NCBI GenBank assembly: GCA_027371625.1
Contig: DAHXMQ010000044.1
Span: 1 to 7,882 of the forward strand
Direction: 5' to 3'
From: Candidatus Methanoperedentaceae archaeon
GTDB taxonomy: Archaea; Halobacteriota; Methanosarcinia; Methanosarcinales; Methanoperedenaceae
Length of the DNA stretch: 7,882 bases
Shown: piece after piece, positions 5,548-7,882 of the stretch
Layout of the letters: every line of letters starts with the position of its first letter
Position numbering within the stretch: the first letter of the stretch is position 1
Translations under genes and position numbers: made by a program
Notes under the pieces: model-generated
What the model saw: only the letters and a program-made list of their open reading frames with translations
What the model was told of the DNA's origin: nothing
Database searches by the model: none

Positions 5548-5733
5548 TCAGTGGTTTAATTCTGGTTTGTATTTCTGCAAATCGACCAGAACATCATGCT
5601 CTTTTTTTTCAATGACGCCCGGGTCTATTTGATCTATACGACTAAAAATCTCGTCGAGTTTATTCTCAAGGTCATCAATCTTCTTATCAAGATCAATATT
5701 ATCTTTAATTATTTTTATCGAATCCATTTTCAT
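5548..5733 (-). CDS. Small coiled-coil protein, first gene of operon
   Basis: 61 residues, not recognised. Residues 5-40 form a heptad pattern of I and L with many K, D and E (for example IIKDNIDLDKKIDDLENKLD), a strong dimeric coiled coil; after a DPG turn there is a short acidic/basic helix to the end. No cysteine, no membrane segment. I use ATG 5733, because a TTTAAATA box has its centre 23-24 nt upstream, as expected for a leaderless message; a TTG one codon earlier and an ATG at 5727 are weaker options. It is followed after 7 nt by the winged-helix gene, whose ribosome site GAGG overlaps this stop codon. It may pair with the coiled-coil part of that protein; that is inference. Confidence 0.7.
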   Translation of the reverse strand: MKMDSIKIIKDNIDLDKKIDDLENKLDEIFSRIDQIDPGVIEKKEHDVLVDLQKYKPELNH

Positions 5734-5752
5734 CAAAGTTATGAATTAATGC

Positions 5753-5760
5753 TATTTAAA
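5753..5760 (-). promoter_or_regulatory. TATA box of the three-gene operon
   Basis: TTTAAATA on the minus strand, preceded by AACC, has its centre about 23.5 nt before ATG 5733. This is the same distance as in the initiator and DUF2080-like genes. The first TCGGA-type motif lies about 40 bp further upstream (5802). Confidence 0.6.
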
Positions 5761-6405
5761 GGTTATTGGAGTAGATGTAAAGAAATGAAAGTAAACTATA
5801 TTCGGATTTTAAATTAGCAAATCGGAATTTTACGACTTTGAATTTACATATAAATAGAAACAAAAAAAGAAATTAAAAAAGATATTTATTATAAATATTG
5901 GAATTGTGAAAAAAAGGCGCAGCGAACACTCATCGGAATTTCAGAACAATAAAATGCCATGTTCGTGAAAACATATAAAAAAACACGACATATAATCACT
6001 TTAAATTGAAAAATACAAACTATTCGGAATTTTACCCTAAATAGAGCAGCTTATGGTGCGTATTTACGATTTCAGCAGTTAACAGTAAAAATATATATAT
6101 TTCTGAGCATGGCTTTTGTATCATTTGTGGATAAACGAAGCACTAATCGGAATATTAATAGCCGTCTCGGAATTATAAATTTTTATTGAATAAGAGGAAT
6201 AAATATAATTGCTTCTGAGCAATCGGATTTTGATTTCAGGCAGTCTATTTTAATTGGATTTGATAATTGGGGCATTCCAGCATATATATGTATTCCTATT
6301 ATTGTATTGATTTTATTTAGAAATCGGATATGTATAATCTTGAATTATTCCGATACACCCCTAAAATTGCTCTGAATTGAAAAATATTGTTTACCTCTGG
6401 ATATT
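5761..6405. repeat. AT-rich region with dispersed TCGGAATTTTA-like motifs
   Basis: About 640 bp without a credible gene and very rich in A and T. On the plus strand TCGGA-type motifs start at 5802 (TCGGATTTTA), 5822 (TCGGAATTTTA), 5933 (TCGGAATTTC), 6024 (TCGGAATTTTA), 6147 (TCGGAATATTA), 6168 (CGGAATTATAA), 6223 (TCGGATTTTG) and 6324 (TCGGATATG), with one inverted copy ATTCCGAT at 6347-6354. Nearly all share one orientation. The TCGG tetramer is otherwise uncommon in such AT-rich sequence, so the recurrence is unlikely to be chance. It may be a second origin, a centromere or an operator array for the downstream (minus-strand) DNA-binding operon. Confidence 0.6.
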
Positions 6406-6434
6406 AAAAAAAAAGTGAAAGGGTGTCAAAAAAA
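6406..6434 (-). terminator. U-tract terminators after the DUF488 genes
   Basis: On the minus strand two T runs, seven T (plus 6428-6434) and nine T (plus 6406-6414), lie about 100-125 nt past the last stop in the DUF488 region. They fit the transcript end of that gene set. The alternative is simple AT-rich bias of the flanking repeat region. Confidence 0.4.
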
Positions 6435-6529
6435 GAGACTTTGAGTTGACAAATAAAAAGGTTATAGGATGATGTAACGAGAAAAGATAGAATCCAGTGC
6501 TGTTATAAAAGGCGTTGAAAAGTATCCTC

Positions 6530-6662
6530 TTATCCATCAACCTTTACCTCTGCTTCTTTATAGGTTAATGCACCGCATTCTGGACAGAATTGTTTGTTGG
6601 TTAATGATAGTTCAGGTAAGGGTGATTGACGTGAGGGTAAGCTGTTTTTGTTGGAGAGGTGT
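6530..6662 (-). pseudogene. Out-of-frame zinc-ribbon-like tail of the DUF488 gene
   Basis: In the frame shifted by one base relative to the DUF488 protein, an open stretch reads ...NKNSLPSRQSPLPELSLTNK then QFCPECGALTYKEAEVKVDG and stops at TAA 6530-6532. It has a CPECG zinc-ribbon knuckle and ordinary residue composition, while the in-frame end of the DUF488 protein (QQKQLTLTSITLT) is low-complexity. There is no start codon in this frame after the nearest upstream TGA. The simplest reading is that the DUF488 gene once continued into this tail and suffered a +1-type frameshift near 6655-6665, close to an A-rich CAACAAAAAC. A sequencing error or programmed shift cannot be excluded. Confidence 0.5.
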
Positions 6663-7070
6663 ATGGATGATTGTCACAGCCATCCATTTTGGCATCACAG
6701 CATCAACCAACTTTTTTTTCACATAAAACCTGTGGCATCGTTTCTCATCAGCCTCGGCGCAGAGAAGAACAATGGTATTGTATTGATAAGTCTCTGCCAG
6801 TGAAAGAACTTTTTCAATCCCTCTCGGTTCATTAGCTAACTTGATATTCCTGGCATCCATGGAAAGATTCCCAAGGTCGGATATCCATGCATAATCTATC
6901 CCTGCGCTGGAAAGGGCATTCTTGAGCGCGCTGGCACAGAAATCTTTATTCCATCCGCAATAAGGTTTCAGGCGCACATCGATAACAACATCAGCATTCA
7001 TTTCCTTCAGCATAGCAAGCAGGTGATTGGTGCCGCCAAGACCGCCGTATCCGATGGTTTTAATCAACAT
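6612..7070 (-). CDS. DUF488 family protein (downstream copy)
   Basis: 152 residues. DUF488 proteins are small alpha/beta proteins of unknown biochemical function, widespread in archaea and bacteria. Family signs: N-terminal TIGYGG (5-10), VVIDVR (28-33), the GIDYAWISDLGN segment (57-68) corresponding to the usual GIxYxxLxxLG, VLLCAEADEKRCHR (101-114) with the conserved cysteine and C-H-R. The region up to about residue 136 (VTIIH) looks complete; the last 16 residues appear to be frameshifted (see 6530-6662). The start ATG is 27 nt past the stop of the upstream DUF488 gene, so the two are probably cotranscribed. Base composition is higher in GC than the repeat field beside it, suggesting a different origin from the maintenance genes. 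Confidence 0.85.
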   Translation of the reverse strand: MLIKTIGYGGLGGTNHLLAMLKEMNADVVIDVRLKPYCGWNKDFCASALKNALSSAGIDYAWISDLGNLSMDARNIKLANEPRGIEKVLSLAETYQYNTIVLLCAEADEKRCHRFYVKKKLVDAVMPKWMAVTIIHTPLQQKQLTLTSITLT

Positions 7071-7097
7071 ATCTTTTCAAGATTCTGTATGGTATGT

Positions 7098-7511
7098 TTA
7101 TTTCTGATTGCTTACAATATCTTGCCTGACCGCAGCGCAATCAGGGCAATCATTTTCACATCGGCTGCATATGACAGGAGCATCTGCTCCAAACCTGCGG
7201 TTCATGATATCTATTAAGATATGCCTGTGGCAATTCTCGCCATGCTTTTCATAGCAGACTAAGAATACGTCTTTTTTCTGAGCCAGTTCCCAGATTTTCT
7301 TCATCTCCTCAATGCAAGGATCGCAGTTCATCTCGCGCAGAAACCTTTCAGTATACTGCGCCCAATTGATGCGCCCGTCCTTATAATCATGCAACAACCC
7401 CCATGATGGGCTAAGCACATGTCCGGCACTTCTGGTCACTACGATAAACACAGCACCAGGATACTCCGCAGCCATCTCTTTCATTCGAGCGATATACGTT
7501 TCCTTCAGCAT
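7098..7511 (-). CDS. DUF488 family protein with cysteine-rich tail (upstream copy)
   Basis: 137 residues, another DUF488-related protein, divergent from its neighbour and nearer the type with LSPSWGLLHDYKDGRINW (33-50) followed by a helix with WAQYTERFL. The VFLVCYEKHGENCHRHILID segment (82-101) carries the conserved C and C-H-R. The N-terminal strand is FIVVTRS instead of TIGYG. The C-terminus adds four cysteines C115-x2-C118-x3-C122-x2-C125 (CSRCENDCPDC), a likely metal-binding knuckle, and C63-x2-C66 lies mid-protein. GGTGAT 7 nt before the ATG is a good ribosome site. It lies 34 nt after a truncated cysteine-rich gene. Function is unknown; the shared cysteines of all three genes hint at a common metal or redox theme, which is inference. 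Confidence 0.8.
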   Translation of the reverse strand: MLKETYIARMKEMAAEYPGAVFIVVTRSAGHVLSPSWGLLHDYKDGRINWAQYTERFLREMNCDPCIEEMKKIWELAQKKDVFLVCYEKHGENCHRHILIDIMNRRFGADAPVICSRCENDCPDCAAVRQDIVSNQK

Positions 7512-7545
7512 TCAATAATCACCAGATGCCAGTCTGGAAAGTTTC

Positions 7546-7744
7546 TTATCCTGAATTTTGCAGTACCTTTCGCACGAATTCGTGCCTCGACATACCAGCT
7601 TTCTCCCACAAAGTCGGCTCACGCCCTTCAGCAGACGTATGCGCAGGTTTTGCAAAGGGAACGTAATCCAGGCAGTCATTGTTTAAAAGGTAATGGAACT
7701 GAGGATCCCGGCAATGCTTAGTAGGCGCCGCGCAGGTCCGGCAT
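7546..7744 (-). pseudogene. 3' remnant of a cysteine-rich gene cut by an IS element
   Basis: From the IS junction the frame reads CRTCAAPTKHCRDPQFHYLL and continues through NNDCLDYVPFAKPAH to LWEKAGMSRHEFVRKVLQNSG, stop at 7546. An open frame continues upstream for some 17 codons into the IS end (MLRMFLNYLSTFWGAVQ), but those codons are transposon sequence, so the true N-terminus is lost. The C-x2-C-x6-C-R-x-P pattern faintly resembles the C-terminal cysteine cluster of DUF2284-type metal-binding proteins; I am not confident. It was presumably the first gene, or one of the first, of an operon with the two DUF488 genes. A fused transcript starting in the IS is possible but nothing shows it. 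Confidence 0.6.
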
Positions 7745-7769
7745 TGGACTGCACCCCAAAAAGTGGACA
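7745..7769 (+). repeat. Left terminal inverted repeat of the IS3-family element
   Basis: TGGACTGCACCCC followed by AAAAAGTGGACA. The partner repeat lies outside the window. The bases immediately outside (GGCAT, 7740-7744) should include the target-site duplication, normally 3-4 bp in this family. Confidence 0.65.
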
Positions 7770-7818
7770 GGTAGTTAAGAAACATTCTTAACAAATGTCA
7801 ACAGAAAAGGGTGCAAAT

Positions 7819-7882
7819 ATGAAAACAAGGAAAAAATTCACACGAGAATTCAAAATATCGGTTCTTCGTGAAATCGAGAACG
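7819..7882 (+). CDS. IS3-family transposase OrfA, N-terminus only
   Basis: Twenty-one codons are visible, MKTRKKFTREFKISVLREI followed by EN, cut by the window edge. The basic start followed by (F/Y)-T-x-E-F-K-x-x-V-(L/V)-x-E is the usual opening of IS3/IS911-type OrfA, a helix-turn-helix protein that binds the element ends; OrfB with the DDE domain should follow by frameshift. GGGTG five nt before the ATG serves as ribosome site. It sits 50 nt inside the terminal repeat, as expected. Confidence 0.8.
   Translation, partial: MKTRKKFTREFKISVLREIEN

Larger units (their letters stand above)
7745..7882 (+). mobile_element. IS3-family insertion sequence, left end (partial)
   Basis: The left end begins TGGACTGCACCCCAAAAAGT at 7745, very like terminal inverted repeats of IS3-family elements (TG start, then CACCCC-AAAAAGT-GGACA). 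The first transposase gene begins 74 nt inside. The element runs off the window, so the right end, total length and target duplication cannot be seen. It interrupts a cysteine-rich gene on the opposite strand. Confidence 0.75.

Noticed and set aside
82..6637. Shared 12-mer TTGACGTGAGGG at 82-93 and 6626-6637
   Set aside because: A few 12-mer matches are expected by chance in a window this size; the flanks do not match and one copy is inside coding sequence.

Overview
The window looks like part of an archaeal extrachromosomal or integrated element, most likely from a methanogen- or ANME-type euryarchaeon. The main evidence is an Orc1/Cdc6-type initiator, a DUF2080-like short protein of the kind common in Methanosarcinales, AT-rich TATA boxes about 24 nt upstream of start codons (leaderless transcription), and U-tract terminators. 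The lineage is an inference; no rRNA or tRNA is present to fix it.

Layout, left to right. 1-361 has no convincing gene. 362-629 holds iterons: a 62-bp tandem repeat carrying a TTGGAAACGAA element that resembles archaeal origin recognition boxes, then a 129-bp unit. 677-1993 (minus) is an Orc1/Cdc6 initiator. 2357-2486 is a second, roughly 90% identical copy of the 129-bp unit, so the initiator gene is bracketed by direct repeats. This is the probable replication module. 2611-4061 (minus) is the probable segregation module: four 21-bp iterons, a TATA box touching them, a DUF2080/AbrB-like small protein, then an MreB/ParM-class actin-like ATPase. The order resembles bacterial parMRC (centromere-promoter, adaptor, actin), but with an unrelated candidate adaptor. 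4192-5733 (minus) is a tight three-gene operon: a small coiled-coil protein, a 353-residue protein with two predicted winged-helix domains, and another small helical protein. None is a family I recognise. Upstream of it, 5761-6405 is very AT-rich and carries at least nine dispersed copies of a TCGGAATTTTA-like motif.

From about 6530 rightwards the base composition rises and the content changes. Two DUF488-family proteins lie in tandem (minus); the downstream one has a frameshifted zinc-ribbon-like tail. They are preceded by the 3' remnant of a cysteine-rich gene whose 5' part is cut off by the left end of an IS3-family insertion sequence, starting at 7745 and running off the window. This part reads as an older accessory operon broken by a transposon.

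The genes fit together as a maintenance region: initiation (Cdc6 plus ORB-like iterons), segregation (actin, small DNA-binding candidate, 21-bp iterons), and a third DNA-binding operon next to its own repeat field. The functional links are inferred from arrangement, not shown by the sequence alone.
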